Origin: Montifringilla adamsi
Lineage: Eukaryota; Chordata; Aves; Passeriformes; Passeridae
Assembly: GCA_017590115.1 (NCBI GenBank)
Contig: JAGGNK010011114.1
Coordinates: 3,277,733-3,341,732 of the forward strand
Length of the DNA stretch: 64,000 nt
Reading direction: 5' to 3'
In this document: piece by piece, positions 24,540 to 37,900 of the stretch
Numbering within the stretch: position 1 is the stretch's first letter
Layout: every line of letters begins with the position of its first letter
The notes under the pieces: model-generated
What the model saw: the letters and a program-made list of their open reading frames with translations, nothing else
The model's database searches: none
What the model was told of the DNA's origin: nothing
Made by a program: the position numbers and the translations under genes

Positions 24540-24660
24540 CTGCCAGAGTATTCTGTTTGCTACAACTCAGTTTAGCCCGTATCACTGACACTTATCACTC
24601 CTGTCAGCAGATAATTGACTATATGATTACATCTCTAATATGGCTCTTAGATAATCCCAG
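24540..24660. promoter_or_regulatory. Candidate GATA-motif cluster
   Basis: Within 120 bases there are CTTATCA (reverse of TGATAAG) at 24591, AGATAA at 24609 and AGATAA at 24649 followed by TCCC, plus TATGATTACATC near 24622. The spacing and lack of simple repeat make a small enhancer plausible, but GATA words are common by chance in AT-rich DNA. Confidence 0.22.
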
Positions 24661-26274
24661 GATTCAGTACAATCTCAGGGTCAAGGGCATATCTGTGCTC
24701 TTCTTCTCCACAATATATGGAATGATCTTTTGAGACTCTTCTAAAAAGCAAACATAAAACAACTTCCTATAAAACCTGTGTAAGAAAGCTTTGAATTAAA
24801 CAGTCTCACTTTTGGTTTTCTTCCCCTTCCCTTTGTTTTCTGTGACCTTTTCTGAAGTCTTCCCAAATTCATTCTCCCTCCACGCTCCTGACACCATGTG
24901 ATGTTCCTCACTTTCCTTAATGACCAAACAGAGATGAGAAGAATAGCAATGTGCTTAATGTTCAGCAGGAATTTATAACTACACCATCAAGTCAGTCATG
25001 ACCTTACAAATTTCCATCAGGAGCTCCCTGGGACTTGCAAAAGAATTTATATTCAAATGCATTGTCTGTTATGTTGTCTCCTTCAAATATTATGGTACCC
25101 TTGCTTGGCTGCTGAATTTTACTGTTATTTAAGTAGCAAGTAAAAGACTACAAAGTTCAATGTTGACTCAAATTAGAAGACAAAAACACTATTGCTGATG
25201 GCTTTTGTAGATGCAATTTAGCAAACATTGCATCATAGTTGTATTCTTTGGATATGGCATTTCCATATGATAGAGACACTCAGTTGCTTCAGTCAAAGCA
25301 GAAAATAAGTGAATATGAAAAAGACTGGTTTTTTTTTATGTCTGAGCAGAAGAATCTGGGACAAAGCAGAGCAGTCCTGAGTCCATCACAATCAGGAGGC
25401 AGCCAAAGAACTGCTCATTTCAGTCACAGCACAGGGGATCTGCCACATCCCTCTTCCCACTTCAGCAGGACACTTCCTCTAAACCAAGGAGTCAGACTTG
25501 GCTTCCCCAACAGAAGCAGTGAGTCCCATTCCCCTTCCCTTCTTCTCTTTAAAAATCCTGTCAATATACTGCTCTGAACATCAGCCATCCTGTGCCTGAC
25601 AGGTGTCCTGAATTTGTGAATTAAATCTAGCTGCAAACAGAAAAGTTGTGACCTATGGACAGATAAATGCAATCTCAATAGCTTATTGCTGAAATGGAAG
25701 TGGAGCAATTCTGCTCGAAAAGAAAAGAAAAGAAAATGAAAAAAAAAAAGAAAAAAAAATAAAAGAAAGAAGAGGAAAAGTAGGTGCAACTATACCAGGT
25801 CTCATTTCTCTCTTCCTCCTTTCAATCTCTGAAATCCTTTCACCTGCCCAAAAGCATAATAGGCTTACCAGCAGTCCACCATTTCACACTGCCTAATTGG
25901 TTTGTTTTAATACCCATCCTCCAGAGGAAGATCCCAGCTCATTCCAGCCAATTTCACTGTGATGTTGTGTGCTGGAGGGCCTGAACCCTTTTTGTCCTTT
26001 GCCCTGGGTGACCTTGGGCATAGAGTTCAACTTGAAACCTTTTCCCTTCTAAGGCTTTCAGGGCACTTCCTTCGTTAAAACACATCAGGCTTCCTTCTTC
26101 CAAGGGAGCAGCTGCCTTTTCTTTTTGCTTTCCCTGACTCAGTCACCATGAACAAAATTTCTACTTTCTCCACCAGCAGCCAGAGGTGTTTCCTCTCTGT
26201 CCACCACTCCAGGGGGACAGGCAGGTGCTGTGAGGCAATGGCAAAGGGACATCCCCCAATGTCCCCCCATGATA
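24661..26274. other. Non-coding stretch, no gene recognised
   Basis: Contains the purine tract 25717-25780. The opposed frames at 25239-25577 (112 codons) and 25424-25789 (121 codons) overlap, and the latter is largely a Phe/Leu artefact of the purine tract. Confidence 0.6.
25717..25780 (+). repeat. (GAAAA)n purine tract
   Basis: About 64 bases of almost pure A and G with AAAAG units, interrupted by only two T. A mirror-like homopurine run of this kind could in principle form triplex DNA. Confidence 0.9.
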
Positions 26275-26279
26275 AAGGG
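26275..26279. repeat. Target-site duplication, left
   Basis: AAGGG directly before the TG end of the foldback element. The same five bases follow its CA end at 26804-26808. Confidence 0.75.
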
Positions 26280-26803
26280 TGTGGGAAATGGATTCGTAGA
26301 AAATTTTTAAGGTTTGATAGATGGTTTATACAGTATGTATTTGTATGTAAACTTTGAGATAAGAAATGTTGATTTAGAAATGTTATAAAATAGGATACAT
26401 ATGGTTGAGAGAGAAATAGACTAGATATTTCAGAGAAATAGAATGAAAGGTTTATTGTAGTAGGAATTACGAGGGGTAGTTTTAGATGATTAGCTTTAAA
26501 GTATCTATAATATGGTATAGTGAAAAGCTGATAAGTTAAGAAATATTTGTGTATTGTAATTAGGAAATAGTTGGCTTCTGATTGTGATAGACATCTTTCA
26601 TAGTTCTATTTCTCTAAAATATCTAGCCTTATTTACAAAGCTATCTTTTAAAACTTTTAAACTCTATTTCTCTCTCAACAATATTTATCCAATTCTATAA
26701 CATTTCTAAATCAGCATTTTCTATCTCACAGTTTACATACAAATACACACTGTATAAACCTTCTATCAAACCCTAAAAATTCTCTACAAATCCATTTCCC
26801 ACA
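26280..26803. mobile_element. Foldback, LTR-like non-autonomous element
   Basis: A 524-bp unit that begins TGTGGGAAATGG and ends with its complement CCATTTCCCACA. It is flanked directly by AAGGG at 26275-26279 and AAGGG at 26804-26808, a 5-bp target-site duplication. The arms pair over 26280-26422 and 26662-26803 at about 90% (about 14 differences in 143 bases). A second block pairs 26421-26449 with 26594-26625; the right arm has about 36 extra bases between blocks. The spacer (26450-26593) is AT-rich and has no open frame. TG...CA ends and a 5-bp duplication suit an LTR-type integrase product, but long terminal inverted repeats are not usual for one LTR. It may be a rearranged solo LTR, two LTR parts joined head to head, or an unclassified foldback DNA element. 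There is no coding sequence. Confidence 0.85.
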
Positions 26804-26808
26804 AAGGG
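26804..26808. repeat. Target-site duplication, right
   Basis: AAGGG directly after the CA end of the foldback element, pairing with 26275-26279. Extending to six bases gives one mismatch, so five is the best length. Confidence 0.75.
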
Positions 26809-29800
26809 GGCTGCACAGGTCTTGGTTGTTTCTACCTCTCTACGTTGCATCTTCAGAGAGTTTTATGGTTATTTGCTCAGGAAGAAATCCTGCTGTGAGT
26901 GATCTGCTATTAGGCATGGATAGTTAAACAGAGCTCCTTCCATGTGAGTGGAGTGGACCTCCCCTGAGCCCATCCTGGCAGAGAGGAGATGATGAAATCC
27001 AAGAAAACAGTGGGCAGGGTGCCCTCAGCTGGGAGCACACGCAGTCACGGTGACCAAAACGTGTCCCCAGGGAACGGCCACACTCACTGCAGGAGTGTTG
27101 TGTGTCTGCCAGGGAAACTGACTGTCCTCAGGTACCTGAGACAGCCACGGCCAGGCCTGACCCTGCACATGACAAGATTTTATTCCAGCTCTCCAGAGCA
27201 TGCTAAGTAAAATGCACCCCAGGAGATTTCCAGCTCCTCTTGGACTGGAGACAATGGGACTGTGACTGCCACGGACTTACTTATTCACTAAGGGTTATTA
27301 ACAACTTCTCTTTATTCTATTAAGATGAAAAGTAGGTATTTTTGCCAGCTGAAACTGGTTTAAAAAATAAAGCTTACTCCAAACACCAGTCCTCCATCAC
27401 CCATCTCCCCATCCCACATCAATTAATCTTTTAGACTTAGCTTTTCAAATCCGACATCTTTCTGACATTTTGGGAGCTCATTATTAAAAGTTTAGGCATT
27501 CTCCTTTCAAATACCTGTCCTGTTACCTGTTTCTCCTTAGACAGTTTACAACAGGAGAGTTTTCCTTGAAACTACTGTTCAATTACAACTTAAATTAGAA
27601 CATCTGTTCCTAGTATTCTGCAATAAAATTCTGTGTGTGTAGTCTGCAGGGTCCAGTCAACTTCTACCAGGATTTTGTTACAAATATACATAAGACAAAA
27701 TGGATTGCCTATTACCAGGCAAAAGGACACCCAACTTCCCCACTCACTGTGTCCTTTGGATGCTGTGTTTGCCATGATACTGTACTCCTGCCTCAGGTCT
27801 TTTCCCTTCCTGTCCCAAATCATTTTAACAGGATAATGTGAAGTTTATAAATGTCTTCTGTCATAATCACCCACAATTACATATTTATTTTAGTCACAGG
27901 ATGCAAAAAGACACAAAAACAATGACACCTTTTCCTCACCAATGTGTAGAGCCTAAAATTTTGCAACATAAACAAACCACAAAGTTCAGAAAGTGTTGTC
28001 TTTGCTGGGTGATATTTAATGCTGGGGAACCCCTTTGGGTTATCTCAAATATCCCATCAACTTTCTCTCACTATATCATTATTCCCCTGCAATAAAACAC
28101 CCTCATTCACATACTCCAGCCTTTCAAGAGAAAATACACTGTATTATACAAAAGATTCGTCTAGCAAAAAATTTACAGTGAACACAAACCTTCCTCCTCA
28201 AAATAGCACTCTTCAGAATCCTCTCTATGAATTCAATCTAGGAATAAAGAAGGCAATTCTAACAAGTGTCCTTTTTCATGACAGAGATAATTCAGAATTG
28301 TTATCAAGAGACTTGATATTTCATTAATGGTCTTTAATGAGGTTTTTTAAATTGCAGTATCATTATATAAAAAGATTTTATGGAAGATAATCAGGTAATA
28401 ATTATATCATCCCTTCCATTATTTCATTACAGAAAAATAGTTTGGTCCTTTTGGCAAATGGGTTTTGTTGGGAAATTTCTGGTGCCCATAAAGTTGTTGC
28501 TTAAAAAAATCCAAGTGGAAGAAAATTATTTAATTTCAAGAAATAAGAAAAAAAGAATCTTTCTAGAGCAACTATCCTATTGTTTCCTACGATACCCTCT
28601 TGCAGGCTTTACTTTGAAGTGTGTCAACAATTTAAATGTAGGGTTTGCTACTCACACTGTGGGACTTGCACTGAGGATGAGAGGTCACAGAGCAGCAGTC
28701 ACATAATGCCTAAAATTATGTGGGCAGTTTACAGTGAGGCACTGCATGGAATTTTTTCCATACCATTAGGGCTATCCAGTCAAAAAGCAGCAGGAATGAA
28801 CCAAAAGGAAGGAACCAGAAAGTTCACAGAACTTTCTGGGCAGTGCAAATGCATCTTCACAGTAAGCACAGAGCAACTGAAAAATGTGAAGGAGCTCAGT
28901 GGGGTGCAGAGGGAAGGCTGAAGGGAAAAGGATGTTAGGAAGTTGACCATAGGGGTTTTCCCATTCCCTCATTATCCAGAGGACCACAGCAGCCTTTTCT
29001 AGTCCAACTTCCTCCTCAAGGATCCAATGCAGCTGCCTCTACCTCCTCCTCACCTTCCAAATTCCCCTGGCCTGAATATGGAAAAAATGTGGTGATAAAT
29101 CTGGGAAAAGGGATCACCTAATCAAGTTCTGACACTTGGAATGATGCTGACTTAAAAGTGTCCAGCAAGATTATCTTTATCATGTTCCTGAATGAAAAAT
29201 GCTTCTAGATTTTGGCATCAAATAACACAGAATACATTTTGACTTTCAGCTGACATAAAAAGTTACAAAGGCATAACTGGAACCATAGTTTTAATTTTTT
29301 CCAGAAAGTTTTCATTTGAAATATCACATTTGTCCTATTTCTAACGTGAGCGGTGTCCAAAATGCCCAATTTTTGATCTCATTTCACCTCAAGCACTCTT
29401 CAGAGACATTGGAGAAAGGATACAAGGATGGCAGATTAAAAGAACCTAGGTTCTCCCTTAGGTCCTGCCAAAATATTAGTGAACATCCACTGATTCAAGC
29501 TCAGAAAGGGGCACTTTTAAGACGTTCAAAACTGGTTAAGTTCCACTGTTCCACCTTCAAACAGCTTCAACCAGTTTTCATTGTATTTCTCAGGTTATCA
29601 GCAGTTTCCATCAATGAATATCATCCAATTTGCATGTTTTAATTGAGCTTCAACACACACTTGAGGAGAATGAGCTTCCTTATTCTCACAGAGCAAGCAG
29701 GAAAATTAAAATACAGCCACCAATTTGGCCATTTCCTGCACAGTCCTGGAGCTGTGCCAAGCAGCACTCCCAGCCAGGAAAGGCAGCTGAATTCTCTACC

Positions 29801-31539
29801 TGTTGGCACAGGGAAATGCCTGTCATTCTCAGAGAGAGCATCAAAATCCTCTTCCTACTTCTGTCATTCCAGAAGTTTTTCTAACTCTTCCCAGCCAGGT
29901 GACACAACTGCAATTAGGAATGAAACTCCTGAAGGGGCAAAGAAAAAGCAAACCCCAGTAGTAGCATATTAAATTTTGTGGTTAAAGAAATTTGAATTTA
30001 GGCAAGCGTGACTGAACCACCATGCACGTGTCACATTATCACCTAACTCCTTCCACAAAGTCTGCTTTTACAGTGATTTTTTTTTTCTATCACTGAGCAG
30101 CAGTTTTACAGTGTTCTTGACTTCATGGCACTGCAAACAAATTGAGTTTCTGCACCTTAACAGTGAAGTGGTGTTGAACCAGTGATGTATTACTGCAAAT
30201 GTGCAGCCTGCTAAGAGAGCTAACCTGGGCTTTTTAAATTAGGTTTTTTCCAGCTTGTAAAGATTGACAGTATTGACACCTTATGACTGAGGGTAAGCTG
30301 GGCGTATTTTACTAACAAAATGAATGTTACCTTCAGAATTAGTGCCATGGTGGCAGGTTGGGCCTGAGGCATCCAGTCACCTTCTCCTGTGCCCTGCATT
30401 CATTCCCTCCCTTAATTAACTACAGAGATTTGGTAACACTACAGATTTGGGGGTTTGTTTTAGGTACTTCCATCCCTGATATCCATTTTAAAAATGGCAC
30501 CTTAGGAATTGATAAGCATGATACAAAACCAAATACATTAAAACACTCAGAATTTTTTATAAGTAAGGAAGCACCCAAATTTCAAGTCAGTCACTTCATA
30601 ACTCTGAACAATTACTGCTCTTCATGAATTTTCGTTTTCAGAGCACCCCAAGATGTGGTTTAATTCACATAAACTTACAGCAATTCAATATTCAAATTCA
30701 TTAGAAAGGTTTGGAAAATCACAGGCTGCTCAAAGAACACAATCAACAAGAGAACTGTTTCATTCATTCCATTTGGAAAGCAGCAAACCCTTGAGGCTTA
30801 GAAAAGCACTTGTTGAGGCACCAAAAAAAACCCAAAAAATCCACCAAACTGCAGAGCATGTTCCAGTTGTTATAAAAATAATTTCATTTTAGCTCTTCCT
30901 TAACCTTTTTTTCCCTCCCCTCTCCATCTTCCATGGTAGTCCATGGGCTAGAACAGGGTGAGAGCGAGGTGAAATTGTTTGTGGTTTTTTGGGCACAGAT
31001 GGTTTATCTTGCTCTTATTGGTAGACAACTTAATAATTACATTGAGAAGGTCATAACTTGTCCCCAGGCTGGGAGTAGATATAGCTAGGGTGGTTTCCTG
31101 CTCTCCTCAGAAACCCAAAGCATGGGGAGTCCACAAGGCTTATCTGGGCTTCCTCTTACTCCCTTAGACCTCTAATGGAATCTGCCAGACACTCAGAAGA
31201 TAAATCTTCCAAAATCCAGAATGGTTTTTTTTTGGGATTTGTACACTGTATCTCTTACAAATTTATAAACACACTGTTTGTAGGAATCAAAAGATCTAAT
31301 GTATTTTGGGACCGCAAATGTAATCAAAAAGTTCTGAAATGCCTCTCCTCTCTCTGTCACTGGAAGCAAATTAAAGTTTTGTCCAACCTTCTGCTGCAAG
31401 ACAATCTGTGCTGAAAAAAGGGATGGGGAAGAGAGATGGATCTTAATTTAAAAGTAAACAATGGAAGCACATATATTATACATACACCTACTTAGAGTAA
31501 GAATGAAAACCCATTTGTAAAACTCAAATCCAGCTTGTC
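26809..31539. other. Non-coding stretch, no gene recognised
   Basis: Mixed composition, with a slightly GC-richer patch at about 26930-27260. Many frames of 60-113 codons occur on both strands, all without recognisable domains. No named transposon, satellite or RNA gene is visible in these 4.7 kb. Confidence 0.55.
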
Positions 31540-32130
31540 AGATGGAGATGGAGCAGCCCTTTCAAATCACTCTGTCTCCCAGACAGAATGACAGGGTGGC
31601 AGGAGGAAACGATTCCTGCAGTCTGACTACAGAAATAATGAATAATCTCCTCCAAGTCGGGTTTTTTGCATTATTTATACTCAATACACTGTCTTTGTAA
31701 GGATGATTAGTGTACCATCTGCCTGGACCACAAACAGGCATAAAGGAGATAACCTCCTGATTAAAATCTCATTTCTTTTAAACAGAGAATATGAACCCAC
31801 TATTCTTTCTAGATATGCAGACCTCCAGTCTCCTAATTAATCTACATCAGTCATTAGATATAGATAGCGTGGCTAGACCTCAAGTTATTGAAATGCATCT
31901 CTGAGCTAAAATATAATAGAGCCAAGCCACAGATATGAAGTTCTTTATCCTCTGCAACGCTGTGCACAAGATTCTGTGTCTCATTAGGGCAGAGCGTCAG
32001 AATTAATCAGGAGCTCTGAAGTGAGTTTCTAATTTTTGTCATCACAAACCTCTGACAAATGCTGGAAATCAGCTTATAAATGGGAATATCTGCCTCAGAG
32101 CTGGCCACCCCAGCTTCTTCTGCAGAGACC
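31540..32130. promoter_or_regulatory. Candidate conserved non-coding stretch
   Basis: About 590 bases of high-complexity, repeat-free sequence. It carries TAATTAAT at 31834, a TTAATCA word near 32003, GATAA words and a GCATTATTTATAC stretch near 31669, with isolated CpGs near 31610, 31658, 31869 and 31957. Open frames are shorter than 90 codons and unrecognised. The regulatory reading is inference from texture. Confidence 0.27.
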
Positions 32131-34854
32131 TCTTCCACAGAGACTCCACAGCACCTCAGGGGAAATTTGTCAAACATTAGGATTAAAAAGGGGCACAAAT
32201 GAGTTGCTGCCTAAACAGGACTCCCTGTCTCAAGAGAATACAAAGGAACTAGGAGTGATCCTTCTGAAAATAAACATACATGCTTTTGAGGCTTAAATTA
32301 GATTAGTTTCAGGATCTCGGCACACAATACCATTGCAAAGGGCTGAGGTTACTGGAAATTCATAGTTACTATTAAATCTATAATGAACAGTACTAAAAAA
32401 ACATCGAAGTTCATAAAATTTACTTTAACAGTTTCCAGTTATAATTAACAACCATATCCTTGTCCTCACCCATTTATTATTTTTTGTCTTTACTTTGTAT
32501 CTTCATTCTGCTCTGCTCCAACATTTACAAGGGCGTGAATTAAAATCATCATGCCAAAAGTGACTATCCAGCCCAGGATCAGATTATTTGATGCAATACC
32601 CATTAAAACACACACACACACTCACCACCATCTTTATTTTTGCAGCACAAATTAAGGGCAATTTTTTTTGTCCAAAAACTCGTGTGAGAACACCTTTGAG
32701 ATTTTCTGTTCTGGAAAAACTACACATTTATCATTACTGTGTTCATGAACTAGCAAAAATACAAAACCACGGTATAGATCTGTATAACAAGTGAAAACAG
32801 TCCTTATGGGAAGTGTAGAAATAATATATTTCCTTAGGGGTCTCCAAAGCATTTGACAAACATTTATTACATTTCAGATTCTCCCTGTGGGTGAGCTTTA
32901 TTTGCAGAGTACTTTACAAACTGATCATCCAAGGCTTAAACTAAGGCAAATCTCTCAGTTTTGAATTGAGAGAGTTTAAGAATCCCTGTGCTGAGATTTG
33001 TCTACTATTAAAAACCTCCTTCAGCTGTCAATAAAAAAGACTAATAAATTTATAGACTAACTTATGTTGGAATGACCTCTGGTTCATCCCTAGGATGGGT
33101 ACATTTCTTCCTAAGCCTTTCCTCCTCTCATGGATTTTATATAAACTATTCTGTGTTTTTGTTACACACTTCCTTGCTGCTTTCACATTAAGTTCTCATT
33201 AAAAGAATTTTAGGCATTAATATTTTCCAGGCAAAATACACAGTTGACATAATTGCAAATTATAACAGTTTTTAATGCCGGAACTCAAGGGAATTTCTGA
33301 AGCCATCAGGGTGAATTACACAACAATATAACCTTTATAAAACAATAACATAAAAACCTTCCTTTCTTTCCCCTCTCTCAAGTATTAGGACATTCAGCTG
33401 TGGTTAACATTCACACTGGCACTCAGAGACCAAGGTGGTGCTGGAGGAAGGGGGAGCATGAATAAAGAAAGAGAAATTGCCTGTTTCACGGGGGAAGAGT
33501 GAAATTCTGTACTTGCTTTCATTTTTAACTCAAAACAAAACCATGCTGATAGAAGAACTTCGAATTTACAACAGAACAGAACACAAAATGGCTTGAGGTG
33601 CTGTGTTGATTTTCTTTTTCTGCCCAGAGCAGCACAGGGTATCACAGTGGCTGCTTGGAACATTACTAACAACAAAAACCCTGCCCATGGAATTGTGGAT
33701 CACTTGGAATAATGATTGAAAAAGAAATCATGGCTACATCAGCTGAAGGATTCAGCACTTTTTGGTAGGCAAATTCAGGCACATTGGGCAAAGATTTGTG
33801 GCCTAATGTGGACAGAAATCAGTATCATCATTGAGAATATGTTTTCTTTAATTGCTGACTTGCTGTGAAGCCTTTGGCATGTCAGTTAATGTCCATGACT
33901 GCTCTCTCCATCCTTCACTAGTTAAGAACATAAAGAAATTCATGTAGAGTAAGAATCTAAAGCAACAAAATGGACCCTTATCTTAACCCAAATCTTTATT
34001 AAAATAAAAATCAGCAATATAGTTATTATCATTGGATAGTTATCTTTAGACCTAAACAGAGAAGTTTTAAGAGGACTAGTTTAAAAGAAATACAGTTTCT
34101 ATTGCATTTTTATTTTCCATTTCTCCTCTATTTTATAATAAAATTGGAAAATGTACTCAGTGTCAAGCTCCCAAGTTTCATGTCTTAAAACAGTTGTTTT
34201 CTTATTTATAAATTCCCCTGTATACAAGGCAAATTCTGTAAAAATAACTCTCCTCCATCCTTAAGAAAGTTATTGTAGAATTTGCCTTTGTGAAGAATAT
34301 TTTGCATCTTCAAATTTCCTAGTTGAAAGACGTTCTCAACATACCTTGAATAATTAGAAGTTTCCATCCTTTATGCATCTTTAGTTACATTTTTGGCCAG
34401 ACCTACATTTTCCACCACTGGCTACTGGCCTCCATCTGTAAAGCAATTTTTTCTCATTCCACTTTAAAAAATACTGTAGCATCTGATAATGCAGTCTATA
34501 TAGTCCTCTCAGGAAAGGAAAAAGATTTTTGCAAATCCAAAAGCTGCAGTATAAATTCCATCACATCATATTGCATACATAAATAAGATGAAGAAACCTA
34601 ATCCTGAGTCAAGAAAAATTCTGTTACACTGTCTACATTTTTTTGGATGCAAACAAAAAATACCAGAGCTGTAACTTGTTTCTCCTGTTCACAAAGCTAC
34701 AGCAGTTAGGCTTCTTTTCAGAAACAAAGGTATTTAAGACATTTACTCTTTCTGTTTCTGAATTTGGATAATGTGGAGAGACAATTAATGTTTGGAAAGG
34801 ACAATTTCTTCCAAATGTCAGCAACATATTTGTGATAGATTTATGGTTTTTTTC
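32131..34854. other. Non-coding stretch, no gene recognised
   Basis: A short (AC)7 run lies at 32608-32621. A phrase near 33068 (GTTGGAATGACCTCTGGTTCATCC) faintly recalls the start of an antisense CR1 3' end, but the likeness stops after about 25 bases, so I do not call it. Confidence 0.55.
32608..32621 (+). repeat. (AC)7 microsatellite
   Basis: Fourteen bases of alternating A and C, followed by an imperfect continuation (TCACCACCA). Confidence 0.9.
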
Positions 34855-34907
34855 AGAGACATCATAAAGGTCCCTTCTCACCCAGCCCATTCTATGATTC
34901 TATGAAA
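34855..34907 (+). mobile_element. CR1 LINE 3' stub
   Basis: About 53 bases matching the very 3' end of avian CR1 in sense orientation: an ATCATAAAGGTCCCTTCTCA block, CCCAGCCCA, then ATTCTATGATTCTATGA, which is the repeated octamer-like tail that ends CR1 elements. The sequence before 34850 no longer matches, so the copy is severely 5'-truncated, as is common when CR1 reverse transcription stops early. Confidence 0.9.
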
Positions 34908-37900
34908 TCACACAAATTTGAGCTTTAATTTTACCTACAAAAATGAGAATTCAAGTGAAGTAAATAAAAGCAGTCAATACACAAACCACACAACTATTAT
35001 TTGCCTAATTGTGAAACAGCATCAAAAAACTTAAATTTAAGAGAATTACACATGCACTCAGCACTTCACTTTACAATCTGTTAAAACTGGAAATAAAAAC
35101 CAAGATCTTTAAGTCCTCACTACTATTTCAGTTGTCAACCTGAGCTCTCTTACAAAACAAGAGTGGGGCAGAGCAAAAGTTTTTATTTGTACTATATGAA
35201 GTATTGGAGTTTTTATTTGTATTGTATGAGGTATTAAATCCCAAGTATGAGACGTATTTCAAGGATTCCAATATACCAGTGAGAACTGTATCTGTGGCTG
35301 GGGGCTTCAAAGTTTTAGGAATATTTCTGAAGCACTTTCTGTTGCTTTATGAATTAATACTCAAGTCAAACAAAATATAATCTTATTAATAAACAGTCTC
35401 TCCTCTAGACATCAGCTCACAGGAGAAAGAAGAACAGCAGTCACTAAATAGTAATAATCAATGAAAAGATAAATTCAAGCCCATGTTCCCTGTTTGGGCA
35501 GCATTAAGCATAAGATATTCTTTCAGTTCTCTATGTCCAGTCCCACTTTGAAATTGATTCTCTGCTCACATTAGGACAGTGCAATGTAACATTTGAGGTG
35601 CTGGACAGCTTGTCCCTATTATTGTTCCATTTTAGCAGACAAGATTTATTTGCCACAGAAGATAAACCATTCCTCCACTGAATCTTTCAAAAAAAAAACC
35701 AAAAAAAACCAACAACTCTGACCTGACCTACAAAGACATTTCTCACTTGCCACTGTTCATGGAAAAGATCCTTCAGCAAATTTGGGGCACAACTCCCTCT
35801 CCATTCCATGTACAGATGCACTAGCACTGTGACACACCAATTTTGATAGGAACACATCATTATAACAGAAAAACCAAATTTTAACACTATCATTATTCCA
35901 ATATTTCTCTAAGAAAATAAATTTTTCCAAAAAAAGCATTAGAAGAACTGCCAGTAGAAGTATGCAGAAAACAATATTTTTAGCTAAAAACTTCATCTCC
36001 CTTTAGGAATAATAAGCCATTGTTCAGTGCAGCACAGGTGATGCTTTAACCAGGTTATGGACGCATAAATCTTAAAAGAAAATTAAAAAACCTCTACACA
36101 CTTCAGTTACTTTGAGAAGCCAAAGGGAGGAGAGAGAACACCAGCTGAAATTCCCCCTGACCTCTCTTAAGAAGAGAAATTTGTTCTTCAACTGGTTTAA
36201 TCAAAATGTCCTATCATTTCCCTGAAGAATTCTCTCTTGCTGCTTCAGCAGAATTTCCATTCTCCCTTTGCCCTTCAACATGAAGCTGTCTCACAGGAGA
36301 CCACGGCCACTTCTGCACTTTATCACCATCCAAATCCCCAGAAGGTTTGTTTTCCAGGCCTTGGAAGGTTTTCCTGACTGTTAAATTAGAAAATGATGCA
36401 GCACTATAATCCTCAAGTATATTTTAAGCTCACAGAAAGCACAGACCCCAGGTGAGTGGCTCCTTCGCCAGAGGACTAAGGACCTACTGAATTAAATAAA
36501 ACCTACCAGGTAAATAAGAGTTTGCAGGATTTGAGAAACTTCTGGAGTTTTAACACATAGATACATACTGAAAAAACAGAGATGAAACTCAACCTATTGC
36601 ATTTTAAAAAAAATCACTAACAGCAGAACCATCAAGACAACGTAGGAAGACAGCAAATATTTTTCACCTGAGTGAAACTATTACAGTAAAGGGCAATATG
36701 AAAAATTTTCATTATCTGTGAATGGGTGCTCTCATGTTTTTATTCAACATTTCTATATATTGATGAGTATCTGTCATAGGGATCAAATTTGCAACTCATT
36801 TTCCCATTTATCTGTGTGAAATCTTGTAAAAACTTGCAACACATCTAATGCTTTGCCTATTTCATCAAAGGAACAAGGATTCAAATTTATTTCATGTAAT
36901 GTGGGACACAAAAAAATGGTCTAAAGCAATTAAGCACCCATTTGAAATGATTTGTATTTTTATTATTTTTGGAGACTGTATTTTATGCAAATATCTCATT
37001 GCTGATTTACAAACCCATTACAACAGCTGACAGCCTCTAAAAGCAGGCATGGAAATTCAGAAACACAGAATTCAGATTGAAGACAGCTTAAAGACAGCTT
37101 TTAAAACTAATTTTCTGGGCCATGACGGCATTAACATATAAACAAATGCATATTTTTGAGGGAATGGGTATAAAAATAACTTTCACACTGTACAACAACT
37201 TTAAAACCACATCTTAGCTTTCTTATAACGCTATTATGGATGTGATCAGCTTCTGAAGCAAGACCAGGAATTAGACAAGGCATTATCTCCTTCACAGAGG
37301 CTGGGAATCAAGTGGGAGAGTGAAGGATGCAGATACAAGGAATAGTGATGCTCTCCGGGAATCTGTGTTCCAGTTGGAAATCCAGAGCCTGGTGGACTTC
37401 TGGCAGGCATAAAACTTGCCACAAATTAGGCAGAAAATGCCCAACAAACTTACCTGGCTGAAAGTTTAAAATTATAGAAAACTAAAGACTTTGGACATAA
37501 TGATAAGGTTGTATATATTTCATTGTAAAAACTCAGTATTTCAAGAGAAGAGCATAGCAAGGCTTAGCACCTTGTATTAAAGAGACTTCAATCTCACTTT
37601 TGCTGCTCTTTCTGAACTTTTACTAATTCTCTGAAAATAACAATAAAACACAAACGAAACCTGTGATAGCTATACATTGCTATTTTTTTTAGTTTTTTTC
37701 AGCTGGTGAATTACTGGAACTGGTAAATATTTCTGAATGGGTTCAAACCAGACTTTTCATATTCCCATCAAGAACAGAAAAATACCTTTAAATTCTGCTC
37801 CTGAAGAACCATACTAGGGCTAGGAGAGAGCAAAGACAGCTGCTCTGGTTGAAGAAAGACAGTCCCACTAAAAGAAGAAGGTTCCATCTCTTTTCCACAC

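Noticed and set aside
25424..25789. 121-codon minus-strand frame with a Phe/Leu-rich start resembling a membrane segment
   Set aside because: The hydrophobic run is the translation of the purine simple repeat at 25717-25780.
33066..33092. Phrase like the start of an antisense CR1 3' end
   Set aside because: The likeness covers only about 25 bases and is not followed by the next CR1 block.
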